A stretch of 34,469 nucleotides of DNA from Acidobacteriota bacterium. Lineage in GTDB: Bacteria > Acidobacteriota > Terriglobia > Bryobacterales > Bryobacteraceae. Below are positions 14,394 to 21,867 of the stretch, piece by piece. The notes below the pieces were generated by a model. It was not told the origin of the DNA and ran no database searches. It saw nothing but the letters and a program-made list of their open reading frames with translations. The stretch is taken from the NCBI GenBank assembly GCA_016871135.1, contig VFZQ01000002.1:1-34469 (forward strand). Reading direction: 5' to 3'. Position numbers and translations under genes: made by a program. The first letter of the stretch is position 1. Every line of letters begins with the position of its first letter.

Positions 14394-14400
14394 AAAGACC

Positions 14401-15081
14401 CTATTTCGGAACTCCGTAGGCGCCTTCGCGGGCTTGTGGCGGATAGTCGCGTCCGAGCTTGTTCTTGTGACCGACTTCGAGGTATCCGCTTTCCGAGATT
14501 CGAATGGCGCCGGCATCGGTATCACCAGCGACGTTAAGGCGGCGTTCGAGGCGTTCGAGGGTCTGCTCTGTGGCGCGTTCATGAAAGACTCGGAGCGTAT
14601 ATTCGCCCGGCGGAACATTGTTGATCCGGAAGGCGCCGTTGGCGGAGCTGATGCTGTAGTGCTGCGTCGGTACTACCACGATAACCGCACTCATCTGCGC
14701 ATGAATGTTACAAAACACGCGAACGACGCCAGGACGCCGAAAAGTTATCTTTTGTGACGTGCCGGGGGCGTAGAGGCCGGTATCGAACGGCTGTCCGGCG
14801 AAGTTGGAAAAGGCGTTGTGGAAGATCGGGTCGTGGTTGGGGAAATCGACCTGCGAACCGACCGGGATGGCCATGACGTGGGGCAGAAACCGCTTGTTGC
14901 GTTGGTCGAGGATATATCTGCCGGTTGGCGCGGGGCCGGCCGGATTCACCGGTTCCAACCACACGACAACGCCAGCCGCCGAAGATCCCTTCCGCGCGTC
15001 GGCGAGTTCGATCTTGCCGTCGATCGACGCGGCGCCGAGCGCGCCGGCCAGACTAAAACAGATAAGCGATGGCAAGGTCAT
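14401..15081 (-). CDS. Exported cupredoxin-like (type-1 copper fold) protein
   Basis: 226 residues with a signal peptide (about 1-18). The central domain has a plastocyanin/methylamine-utilisation-type copper pattern: a His in FPNHDPIFHN (H83 or H88) and a cluster C124-N-I-H127-A-Q-M130, the order expected for type-1 copper. Residues about 140-170 form a small carboxypeptidase-regulatory-like beta domain (SANGAFRINNVPPGEYTLRVFHE). It probably binds copper in the periplasm, either for electron transfer or sensing. Its start overlaps the porin gene by 29 bp, so expression is coupled. The C-terminal 50 residues are unassigned. Confidence 0.85.
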   Translation of the reverse strand: MTLPSLICFSLAGALGAASIDGKIELADARKGSSAAGVVVWLEPVNPAGPAPTGRYILDQRNKRFLPHVMAIPVGSQVDFPNHDPIFHNAFSNFAGQPFDTGLYAPGTSQKITFRRPGVVRVFCNIHAQMSAVIVVVPTQHYSISSANGAFRINNVPPGEYTLRVFHERATEQTLERLERRLNVAGDTDAGAIRISESGYLEVGHKNKLGRDYPPQAREGAYGVPK

Positions 15082-16327
15082 AGCGATTCATCCGGCGGTT
15101 GAAAGTTCCAATGTAGCTGCTGCGAATTTGGGAGGACTCGAAGCTCACGATGACGTTCGGCGCAAGGTGCCACACGATGTTTGCGCCGCCGGTCCGGTTG
15201 GCGCCGTTTTGGCCTCGATTTAGGTCGGCGTTGCGATCGTCATGGATGCCGGCGAAGACGTTTAGCGTCAGTTTGGGCGTGAACGGCACCGAGGCTTGCG
15301 TCCAGCCGCCGCGAGAACGGACCGTGTTGACAAGGCCATTGGCGGCGATGCGGAAGCTCTGGCGCAGCGCTCCGAGATGATGCACATTCTCGCCGTTGAA
15401 GAAATTGCCGGTCAGCGTTAGTTTCGACACGGGCGTGACGAGCCAGTCGACGCTGGCGATGCGCGACGGCAGCGCCTGGCCGCCGATGCGGGACTCCGAG
15501 AAATGCCCGCCGAAGCCCACTTCAACGCGGCGCGTGTCGTCGAACGAGTGACTGGCGGAGCCGCGCAGTTCGAGACCCGGACGGCGGCGCGCGTTGATGA
15601 GGTTCGCGGGCGCGCCGGTGCTGTCTTCGCTGGTCTGCATGAAGGCGGCCTGTCCTTTGAACCAGCCCGCACGTTGTTCGAAGCGCAGTTGCGGCTGCCA
15701 GCGCCAGAGGTTACCGGAGCTAGTGAGAGGCGAGATGCCGATGTAGGCGAACGAACTGGGGTCGTGGGGAGAGATCAGCGGCTTCATCATGCCGAGGGCG
15801 AGCGAACGCGTTGCCCAATCGACAGTGACTTCGGCGGTGCGCACGCGGAAGGGCGGCGCGCCGCCTTCGGTGTTGCCGTCCCAGAAGTCCATGTACATGG
15901 AACCGGAGACCTTGCCGCCAAATACCGTTTGCGGGCCGTGATAGCGCAGGCCAATCACCGATTGCCGCGGCGAGGCGCCGGCGGAGGCGCGGCCGGGCGT
16001 CACGGCGGCGGTGGTCGGCACATCGAGGCCGTTGGCGCCGCGCGTATTGTAGAAGGTCTGAAAAACGGCCATGCCGGTGATCTCGAGCGGATAGCGATTC
16101 GGCGCCTCGACCTTCGTCGACGCCTGCTCCTCGACGCGCCGTTCGACGATGTCGAGACGCTCGGCGACGGTCGGCTTGGCGCCTTCGACGATGTCGCGAA
16201 GCTGCTTCACCTCTCCGCGCAATTCGCGATTTTCGGCTTCGAGTTTTTCGAGCCTGGCCAGTATGGCGGAAAGATCCTGCGCGGCCAGCGACACGGCGGC
16301 CGCGAGCAGTAGAGCCCTTTTACGCAT
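15053..16327 (-). CDS. Outer-membrane porin with N-terminal coiled coil
   Basis: 424 residues. Signal peptide about 1-16, then a coiled coil (about 20-70; LARLEKLEAENRELRGEVK pattern) as found in trimeric DcaP/OprP-like porins. The rest has alternating hydrophobic strands and Gly/aromatic-rich turns of a 16-18-stranded barrel, ending with YDLAIAYLF, whose terminal Phe is the classical barrel-assembly signal. Substrate unknown. It overlaps the upstream lone receiver gene by eight bases and the downstream cupredoxin gene by 29, so the operon is very tight. The pairing with a copper-type protein suggests metal or redox-related transport (inference). Confidence 0.85.
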   Translation of the reverse strand: MRKRALLLAAAVSLAAQDLSAILARLEKLEAENRELRGEVKQLRDIVEGAKPTVAERLDIVERRVEEQASTKVEAPNRYPLEITGMAVFQTFYNTRGANGLDVPTTAAVTPGRASAGASPRQSVIGLRYHGPQTVFGGKVSGSMYMDFWDGNTEGGAPPFRVRTAEVTVDWATRSLALGMMKPLISPHDPSSFAYIGISPLTSSGNLWRWQPQLRFEQRAGWFKGQAAFMQTSEDSTGAPANLINARRRPGLELRGSASHSFDDTRRVEVGFGGHFSESRIGGQALPSRIASVDWLVTPVSKLTLTGNFFNGENVHHLGALRQSFRIAANGLVNTVRSRGGWTQASVPFTPKLTLNVFAGIHDDRNADLNRGQNGANRTGGANIVWHLAPNVIVSFESSQIRSSYIGTFNRRMNRYDLAIAYLF

Positions 16328-16676
16328 TGAGTAACTCCTGAAGGCGTTCGCGCACCTGCGCGAGACGGAATGGCTTTACTATAAACCGATTCGCACCCGC
16401 GGCGAGGGCGCCCGCATCGTCGTTGCGGGCGCTCATGGCAAGAACGGGCACGCGTAACAAAGCGGGCGTGGCGCGCATCCACTGGATGAGTTGGCACCCA
16501 TCGACGCGAGGAAGATCGAGATCGGTAAGAACGGCCGCTGGCGCGGCATTGGATTGGAGATAGGCCTGCGCTTGCGCGCCGTCGTGCGTGACAACGATCG
16601 GGCCGAGCGGCGCGAGCGCCAACTCCAGAGTCGACGCCAGCGCGCGGTCGTCTTCGACGATGAGAATGGTCGGCAT
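16320..16676 (-). CDS. Single-domain response regulator (CheY-like)
   Basis: 118 residues consisting only of a receiver domain: E8/D9/D10 acidic pocket, phospho-acceptor D52 in LTDLDLPRVDG, S82 in AMSA and K101 in VKPF. No output domain is present, so it acts by protein contacts or as a phosphate shuttle. It starts directly after the stop of the OmpR-type regulator with no spacer and overlaps the porin gene by eight bases. Two receivers and one kinase in one operon suggest either a branched phosphotransfer or a phosphate sink. Confidence 0.93.
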   Translation of the reverse strand: MPTILIVEDDRALASTLELALAPLGPIVVTHDGAQAQAYLQSNAAPAAVLTDLDLPRVDGCQLIQWMRATPALLRVPVLAMSARNDDAGALAAGANRFIVKPFRLAQVRERLQELLNA

Positions 16677-17351
16677 TTACGGAAGGAACCGGTAGCCAAC
16701 GCCATGAACCGTGAGGAAATGGCGCGGCGTGACGGGATCGATCTCGAATTTCTGGCGCAGCTTGACGATGTGCGCGTCGACGGTGCGAGTGTTCGGAAAC
16801 GAGTTGTAGCCCCAGACCGAATTCAAGATCACGTCGCGAGTCAGCGGGCGGTCTGGGTTTTGCAGGAAAAAGACGAGCAAGTTGTATTCGGCAGGCGTGA
16901 GTTTGACCTCCTCACCCTTGCGCATCACGATGCGCCGTTCCATGTCGATCTCGGTGTCGCCGAAGTGCTGCACGCGGTGGGCGTCGGACGTTGCGCGGCG
17001 CAAAACGGCCCGAATACGGGCCAGCAACTCGCGCCGGCCGAAAGGCTTGGTGACGTAGTCGTCGGCGCCGATTTCGAGAAGAAGGACTTTGTCGATCTCA
17101 TCGCCCACGGCGCTGAGTACAATGATAGGAGTCTGCACTTTGTCGGCGCGAAGTTGGCGGCAGATCTCGACCCCGGTCATGCCGGGGAGGCGAAGATCCA
17201 CCAGAATCAGATCGGGCCGCAGGGTGAGACAGCGCTCGTAGCCCTCCCGTCCATCGGCCGCAAGTTGTACGCGGAACCCCTCTTGCTCCAACATCAAAGC
17301 AATTGTGTCGCGAAGGCTGTCGTCGTCATCTATTACAAGGATTGTTTGCAT
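16677..17351 (-). CDS. OmpR/PhoB-family response regulator
   Basis: 224 residues. The receiver (1-120) has D8-D10, phospho-acceptor D52 in LVDLRLPGMTG, S80 and K102 in TKPF. The C-terminal winged helix (about 128-224) has the usual VKLTPAEYNLLVFF start, the recognition helix region TRTVDAHIVKLRQKFE and the final VHGVGYRF wing. It is the first gene of the minus-strand operon 17351-12738 and probably controls it. A minus-strand TACAAT hexamer (17385 to 17380) upstream is a reasonable -10. It diverges from the exported protein gene at 17405. Confidence 0.96.
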   Translation of the reverse strand: MQTILVIDDDDSLRDTIALMLEQEGFRVQLAADGREGYERCLTLRPDLILVDLRLPGMTGVEICRQLRADKVQTPIIVLSAVGDEIDKVLLLEIGADDYVTKPFGRRELLARIRAVLRRATSDAHRVQHFGDTEIDMERRIVMRKGEEVKLTPAEYNLLVFFLQNPDRPLTRDVILNSVWGYNSFPNTRTVDAHIVKLRQKFEIDPVTPRHFLTVHGVGYRFLP

Positions 17352-17404
17352 CGTCGTGGCTGAAATGGGCCCGTTTGGAATTGTACCGGAAGGTGAGCTG
17401 AATC

Positions 17405-18031
17405 ATGCGTAAGTTTTTTCTCATTACTTTGACCGCGGCGCTCTACGCGCAGGAATACAAGTCGTCGGCCGTTGGCGCGCCGCCATCTGAATTGAACGCG
17501 AGCGTCTCGGGGTTGCTCGAAAAACAAGGGATTCAAATTCAGAAGGATGGGAAGGTGCTGAGCGAGATCTGGTTCCGGGCCGAACTGCCCGCGCCGAAAC
17601 CGACTACCGAGGGAAGCCTGACGATGCCAAACGTTCCGCACGGCACGCTGATGGGCGTAATGAAGGTGCATCAGAGCTATTCGGACCGCCGAGGCCAGAC
17701 GTTTAAAGCCGGGTTGTACACGTTGCGCTATAGCTACTATCCCGAGAACGGCGATCACCAGGGCGCCGCGCCGCAGCGCGATTTTCTAGTACTCTCGCCC
17801 GCCGACGCCGATACCGACGGCGCCGCGTTCCCGGAGTTCAAGCCGCTGATGGAGCAGAGCAAGAAGGTTTCAAATACGCCCCATCCGTGCGTGTTTTCGA
17901 TCCGCAAGGAAGACCCGAAGATCTTCAAGGACAATCACGTCGAGAAGGAAGGCGAGCAGGACTGGCTGCTGATGCGGAAGATCGGCGGCGTGCCGGTGAC
18001 GATGGTGATTGCCGGGAAGGTGGAGGCGTAA
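17405..18031 (+). CDS. Exported protein of unknown function
   Basis: 208 residues. A clear signal peptide (about 1-15, ending LYAQ) is followed by a mature domain with many beta-type segments (SEIWFRAELPAPK, FKAGLYTLRYSYYP, QRDFLVLSP). I recognise the general plan from unnamed acidobacterial secreted proteins but cannot name a family. ATG 17405 is supported by a GGAAGGTGAG ribosome site. It precedes a secreted GH2 enzyme by 18 bp, but that gene has its own promoter-like hexamer. Divergent from the two-component operon at 17351. Confidence 0.75.
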   Translation: MRKFFLITLTAALYAQEYKSSAVGAPPSELNASVSGLLEKQGIQIQKDGKVLSEIWFRAELPAPKPTTEGSLTMPNVPHGTLMGVMKVHQSYSDRRGQTFKAGLYTLRYSYYPENGDHQGAAPQRDFLVLSPADADTDGAAFPEFKPLMEQSKKVSNTPHPCVFSIRKEDPKIFKDNHVEKEGEQDWLLMRKIGGVPVTMVIAGKVEA

Positions 18032-18035
18032 GCGG

Positions 18036-18041
18036 TACACT
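18036..18041 (+). promoter_or_regulatory. -10-like TACACT directly before the GH2 start
   Basis: GGTACACT, with hexamer TACACT at 18036-18041. The expected transcription start about seven bases on (18048) is two bases before the GTG start codon at 18050, predicting a leaderless or near-leaderless message. No ribosome-binding site precedes the GTG. Confidence 0.35.
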
Positions 18042-18049
18042 CGTCTGTT

Positions 18050-19840
18050 GTGAAGACGATCTTTTTCCTTTCGTTCGCGGCCGCGCTAATGGCGCAACCT
18101 CCCCGCCCCGAGATTCCTCAGCCGCAGTTTTCAAGAACCGATTGGCAGTCGCTCAACGGCGAATGGGAGTTCGCCTTCGACGACGCCAACGCCGGACTGC
18201 GCGAGAACTGGGCCGACGGCAAGAAGGCCTTCCCGAAAAAGATCGTCGTCCCGTTCGCCTTTGAAACGAAAAAGAGCGGCATCGGCGATACGTCGTTTCA
18301 TCCGTGGGTCTGGTATCGGCGCAGTGTGACGCCGCCCGCGGCGTGGAAGGGCAAGCGCGTGCTGCTGCATTTCGGCGCGGTCGACTACCGCGCTATGGTG
18401 TGGGTGAACGGCAAACATGCCGGGCAGCACGAGGGCGGGCATGTGCCGTTCCGCCTCGACATCACCGATCATCTCAACGCCGCTGGCGCACAGGTGATTA
18501 CCGTTCGGGCGGAGGACCCGCCGGAAGATCGCTACATCCCCCGAGGCAAGCAATACTGGCAGCCGCAATCGCGCGGGATCTTCTATACGCGCACAACAGG
18601 CATTTGGCAATCGGTGTGGATGGAAGCCGTCGGCGAGAGTTATCTGTCGAGTGTGCGCGTGCATGCGTCCAACGATGGCCGCGTGACGTTCGCCGGAAAA
18701 GTGACGCGTCCGCAGGCGGGATTAACGCTGCACGCGGCGATCAAATATCGCGACCGCGCGATTACTTCCGGCAGCGCCGCCGTCACGGGCGAACGCGCGA
18801 CGCTCGGACTCTTCGTCAACGATCCCGCGAAGTGGGGCATCAACCAGGGCAATCTCTATGACGTCACCTACGAGTTGCGCAAGGGCGCCGAGGTTCTCGA
18901 CCGTGTGTCGTCCTATTATGGCTACCGGTCGATTAACATCGAGAACGGGAAGTTCTATCTCAACACGCGGCCGACGTATTTGAAGATGGTGCTCGATCAG
19001 GGCTATTGGCCCGAGTCGACAATCACACCGCCGTCGGACGATGCAATTCAGTACGACATCAAGATGATGATCGAGATGGGCTTCAACGGCGCGCGCAAGC
19101 ATCAGAAGGTCGAAGACCCGCGGTTTCTGTATTGGGCCGACAGGATGGGCTTCCTGGTTTCGAGCGAGATGGCCAACGCGTATCTCTACGACGAAGACTA
19201 CGCCGCCCGCTTCACGCGCGAGTGGATCGAAGCGGTCGAGCGCGACGTGAATCATCCGTCGATCGTGATGTGGATTCCGATCAACGAAAGCTGGGGGGTG
19301 AGCGATATGAGCGATCCTCGTCAGGCCGCTCATTTGAAGGCGTTGTATCAGTTGACCAAGTCGCTGGACGCGACGCGCCCGGTGATCGACAACGATGGCT
19401 GGGAACACACCGACATGACCGACCTGTTCGGCATTCACGACTACGCCGCACGCGGCGAACGGCTGGTCGAGAAGTACAGGGTGCTTTCCCAGCAGAAGTT
19501 CGATTTCCCTGACAACGGGCGCGCGGTGCTTGCGCCGGGCTTTAAGTACAACGGTTCGCCGGTGTTTCTGAGCGAGTTCGGCGGCATCGCGTATCCGCTG
19601 CCCGGATCGCCCGTGCCCGCCGATGCGTGGGGGTACGCGGGTGTCGAGAAGTCGCCGGAGGCCGCGCTGGAGCGGCTGCGGTCACTCTACATCGGCATTC
19701 GGCAGATCCCTCAAATCATGGGCATCTGCTATACGCAGTTGACCGATGTCGAGCAGGAGATCAACGGGTTGCTGACGTACGACCGGAAGCCGAAGTTCGA
19801 TTCGAAGGTGCTGCGGGAGATTAATGGGTTGCTCAATTAG
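18050..19840 (+). CDS. Exported glycoside hydrolase family 2 enzyme
   Basis: 596 residues from GTG 18050, with a signal peptide (about 1-15, LMAQ). Order: sugar-binding jelly-roll domain (about 30-195, with LNGEWEFAFDD and WYRR), immunoglobulin-like sandwich (about 197-295), TIM barrel (about 300-596). The catalytic acid/base is E413 in PINESWG and the nucleophile E509 in LSEFGG. GH2 covers beta-galactosidases, beta-glucuronidases and beta-mannosidases; substrate cannot be read here. Short for the family because the extra C-terminal domains of LacZ are absent. It acts outside the cytoplasm. The HicA toxin gene follows 15 bp later. Confidence 0.93.
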   Translation: MKTIFFLSFAAALMAQPPRPEIPQPQFSRTDWQSLNGEWEFAFDDANAGLRENWADGKKAFPKKIVVPFAFETKKSGIGDTSFHPWVWYRRSVTPPAAWKGKRVLLHFGAVDYRAMVWVNGKHAGQHEGGHVPFRLDITDHLNAAGAQVITVRAEDPPEDRYIPRGKQYWQPQSRGIFYTRTTGIWQSVWMEAVGESYLSSVRVHASNDGRVTFAGKVTRPQAGLTLHAAIKYRDRAITSGSAAVTGERATLGLFVNDPAKWGINQGNLYDVTYELRKGAEVLDRVSSYYGYRSINIENGKFYLNTRPTYLKMVLDQGYWPESTITPPSDDAIQYDIKMMIEMGFNGARKHQKVEDPRFLYWADRMGFLVSSEMANAYLYDEDYAARFTREWIEAVERDVNHPSIVMWIPINESWGVSDMSDPRQAAHLKALYQLTKSLDATRPVIDNDGWEHTDMTDLFGIHDYAARGERLVEKYRVLSQQKFDFPDNGRAVLAPGFKYNGSPVFLSEFGGIAYPLPGSPVPADAWGYAGVEKSPEAALERLRSLYIGIRQIPQIMGICYTQLTDVEQEINGLLTYDRKPKFDSKVLREINGLLN

Positions 19841-19855
19841 GGTGGGCCGCCAGCT

Positions 19856-20047
19856 ATGCCGATGAAGGTTCGCGAGGTTATTCGCTTGTTGGAACGAAAT
19901 GGATGGAGGGAGGTGCGAACGAAGGGGAGCCATCGACACTTCCGGCATGCAAACGTCCCTTTCATCGTGACTGTGCCGGGGAATCCAGGCGGCGAAGTCG
20001 CCCCGGGCACGCTAAACGATATACTCAAGAAGGCAGGTCTAAAGTGA
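19856..20047 (+). CDS. hicA: HicA-type mRNA interferase toxin
   Basis: 63 residues with the dsRNA-binding-like HicA fold: helix VREVIRLLERNGWREVR, then GSHRHFRH containing the active-site histidine, and the closing GGEVAPGTLNDILKKAGL. HicA cleaves mRNA in a ribosome-independent way and is blocked by HicB. ATG 19862 (two codons later) is an equal start candidate. The stop overlaps the antitoxin start as TGATG. All family residues look intact. Confidence 0.94.
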   Translation: MPMKVREVIRLLERNGWREVRTKGSHRHFRHANVPFIVTVPGNPGGEVAPGTLNDILKKAGLK

Positions 20048-20265
20048 TGTCCAAAAAATATCCAATCGTGATTGAGGCAACCAGCACCGGCTTCAGCGCC
20101 TATTCGCCCGATGTGCCAGGGTGTATCGCGATCGGCGATACCGAGGAAGAGATCCGGCTGAACTTTCAAGACGCACTGTCGGAGCACTTTCGCGTGATGC
20201 GCGAAATCGGCATGCCGATTCCCGAACCGCACTCCACGGTTAACTACGTCGAAATCGCGGCTTAA
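20047..20265 (+). CDS. hicB: HicB-type antitoxin
   Basis: 72 residues: the partial RNase H-like HicB domain with YPIVIEATSTGFSAYSPDVPGC, then the conserved TEEEIRLNFQDALSEHF helix. There is no C-terminal DNA-binding helix-turn-helix or ribbon-helix-helix, so this is the short HicB type and autorepression is less certain. It is coupled to hicA by a one-base overlap. Its stop overlaps the stop of the convergent TIM-barrel gene by four bases (TTAA). Confidence 0.93.
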   Translation: MSKKYPIVIEATSTGFSAYSPDVPGCIAIGDTEEEIRLNFQDALSEHFRVMREIGMPIPEPHSTVNYVEIAA

Positions 20266-21125
20266 GCTACCCCCGCCCGCATCTCATCCAGCGCCTGCTT
20301 CAAGCTCGCCACTTGCTCCTTGAGCGGCAAGTACTCCATGCAAATAATGCCTTCGTAGCCGGCCTTCGAAATCGCCTTGTAAATGTTGGCGTAGTTCATC
20401 TCGCCGGTGCCGGGCTCATTGCGGCCGGGGTTGTCGGCGACGTGGAACACCTTCACGTGCTGCATCGCCGCTTGGGCGGAGCGGATGACATCGCCGCGCT
20501 CGACCTGCTCGTGATAGAGATCGAACAATAGTTTCACGCTCGGGTGATTGACCTGCTGAATCAGTTTGAGCCCGTCGACGCAGTTCGACAGAAAGTAACC
20601 CTTGTGATTGACGCGCGTGTTGAGCGGTTCGACGATGAGCGTCACGTTGAACTTGGCCGCCAACTCGCCGCAGCGTTTGGCGCCGTCGACCATCGACTGG
20701 AACTGCTGTTCAAATGTCCGGTCGGGCAGGGTATTGCCGGACATGATCAGTCCGAGAGGCACTTCGAGCTTCTGCGCGAAGACGAGATTTTTTTCGACTT
20801 CAACCAGCAGCCGGTCGCGCTGCGCGGGGTCGACCATGTTCAATTTTTCGCGGCCCCACGCCGGCATCACGCCGAGCGTGTCGATCGACAAATGCAGCGA
20901 CCGCAGGAGACTCTTCACCGCGCGGATGCGGGCGTCGTCCCAGCCGGTGTGCTCGCCGACAAACTGCACGCTTTGAAAACCGGCCTTCGCGGCGGCTTCC
21001 ATCTTCTCTTCGAAGGTGCCTTTCAGTGTCCAGAGCATCACGCTCGACGTCACCTTGGCCTTCTTCGGAACAGGTGGCTGCTGCGCGAGCACGGCGCCGG
21101 TGGCGAGAAACAGTCTGCGGTCCAT
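20262..21125 (-). CDS. Hydroxypyruvate isomerase-like sugar isomerase/epimerase (TIM barrel)
   Basis: 287 residues from ATG 21125. The AP-endonuclease-2/xylose-isomerase TIM barrel is recognisable, with metal-site residues in LIVEPLNTR, LLFDLYHEQ, VFHVADNPGRNEPGTGEMNY and the terminal ICMEY glutamate, matching the hydroxypyruvate isomerase (Hyi) pattern. Unlike cytoplasmic Hyi, it begins MDRRLFLATGAVLA, a short twin-arginine-like signal, so it may be exported by Tat. It is the last gene of an operon with a crotonase (10 bp upstream) and a ThDP enzyme. Substrate not established. Confidence 0.85.
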   Translation of the reverse strand: MDRRLFLATGAVLAQQPPVPKKAKVTSSVMLWTLKGTFEEKMEAAAKAGFQSVQFVGEHTGWDDARIRAVKSLLRSLHLSIDTLGVMPAWGREKLNMVDPAQRDRLLVEVEKNLVFAQKLEVPLGLIMSGNTLPDRTFEQQFQSMVDGAKRCGELAAKFNVTLIVEPLNTRVNHKGYFLSNCVDGLKLIQQVNHPSVKLLFDLYHEQVERGDVIRSAQAAMQHVKVFHVADNPGRNEPGTGEMNYANIYKAISKAGYEGIICMEYLPLKEQVASLKQALDEMRAGVA

Positions 21126-21135
21126 CCCTACCAGA

Positions 21136-21867
21136 CTACTTGCGTTTCTCGACGAACGCACGCATGCGTGTTTGCGCCTCGGGGGCCATCGCGTTCGCCG
21201 TCATCACGCCGCGGGTGAATCGGTAGGCGTCGTCTTGATCCATGTCAATCTGTTGATAGAACGCGCGTTTGCCGAGCTTGATGGTGTAATCGCTCTCGGC
21301 GGCGATAGTCGATGCAAGTTCCATCACGTTCGCCGCGAGATCGGCGGCGGGAACGGCGCGGTTGATCAGGCCCCAATCGGCGGCGGTGCGCGCGTCGATC
21401 GGCTTCGCCGTCAGCAGCATCTCCATCGCGCGTTTGCGGCCGATCGCCCGCGTCAACGCCACCATCGGCGTGGAACAAAACAGGCCAATGCGAACGCCCG
21501 GCGTAGCAAACCAGGCGTCTTCGGCGGCGATGGCGAGGTCGCACGTGGCGACAAGCTGACAACCCGCCGCGGTCGCAACGCCTTGCACCTGGGCGATTAC
21601 GGGCTGCCGCACAGCTTGCACCGTGTACATCAGCTCCGTGCACACATTGAACACTTCATCGACCCGATCCGACGCGCAGCCGATCATCTCGTTCAAATCG
21701 TGTCCCGCGCAGAACGCCGGACCCTCGGCGGCGATGACGATCACGCGGCCTTTCGCATCATGCAGCGCGGCGATCAGAGCCCGCATCATCGCCACCGAAA
21801 GCGCGTTGCGGCGCGGCCCCGCGAGCGTTAGGATCTCCACCGCGCCTTCGTGCGATACGTTGATCAT
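21136..21867 (-). CDS. Enoyl-CoA hydratase/isomerase family protein, ECHDC3-like
   Basis: 243 residues. Crotonase fold with oxyanion-hole segments AFCAGHDL and GVATAAGCQLVATCDLAIA. The stretch FATPGVRIGLFCSTPMVAL is close to the ECHDC3 subgroup, in which the usual catalytic glutamates of enoyl-CoA hydratase are not both present, so hydratase activity is doubtful. ATG 21867 forms an ATGA overlap with the stop of the ThDP enzyme gene. A longer in-frame reading to 22305 would lie inside that gene and was rejected. Acts on an acyl-CoA thioester, substrate unknown. Confidence 0.92.
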   Translation of the reverse strand: MINVSHEGAVEILTLAGPRRNALSVAMMRALIAALHDAKGRVIVIAAEGPAFCAGHDLNEMIGCASDRVDEVFNVCTELMYTVQAVRQPVIAQVQGVATAAGCQLVATCDLAIAAEDAWFATPGVRIGLFCSTPMVALTRAIGRKRAMEMLLTAKPIDARTAADWGLINRAVPAADLAANVMELASTIAAESDYTIKLGKRAFYQQIDMDQDDAYRFTRGVMTANAMAPEAQTRMRAFVEKRK

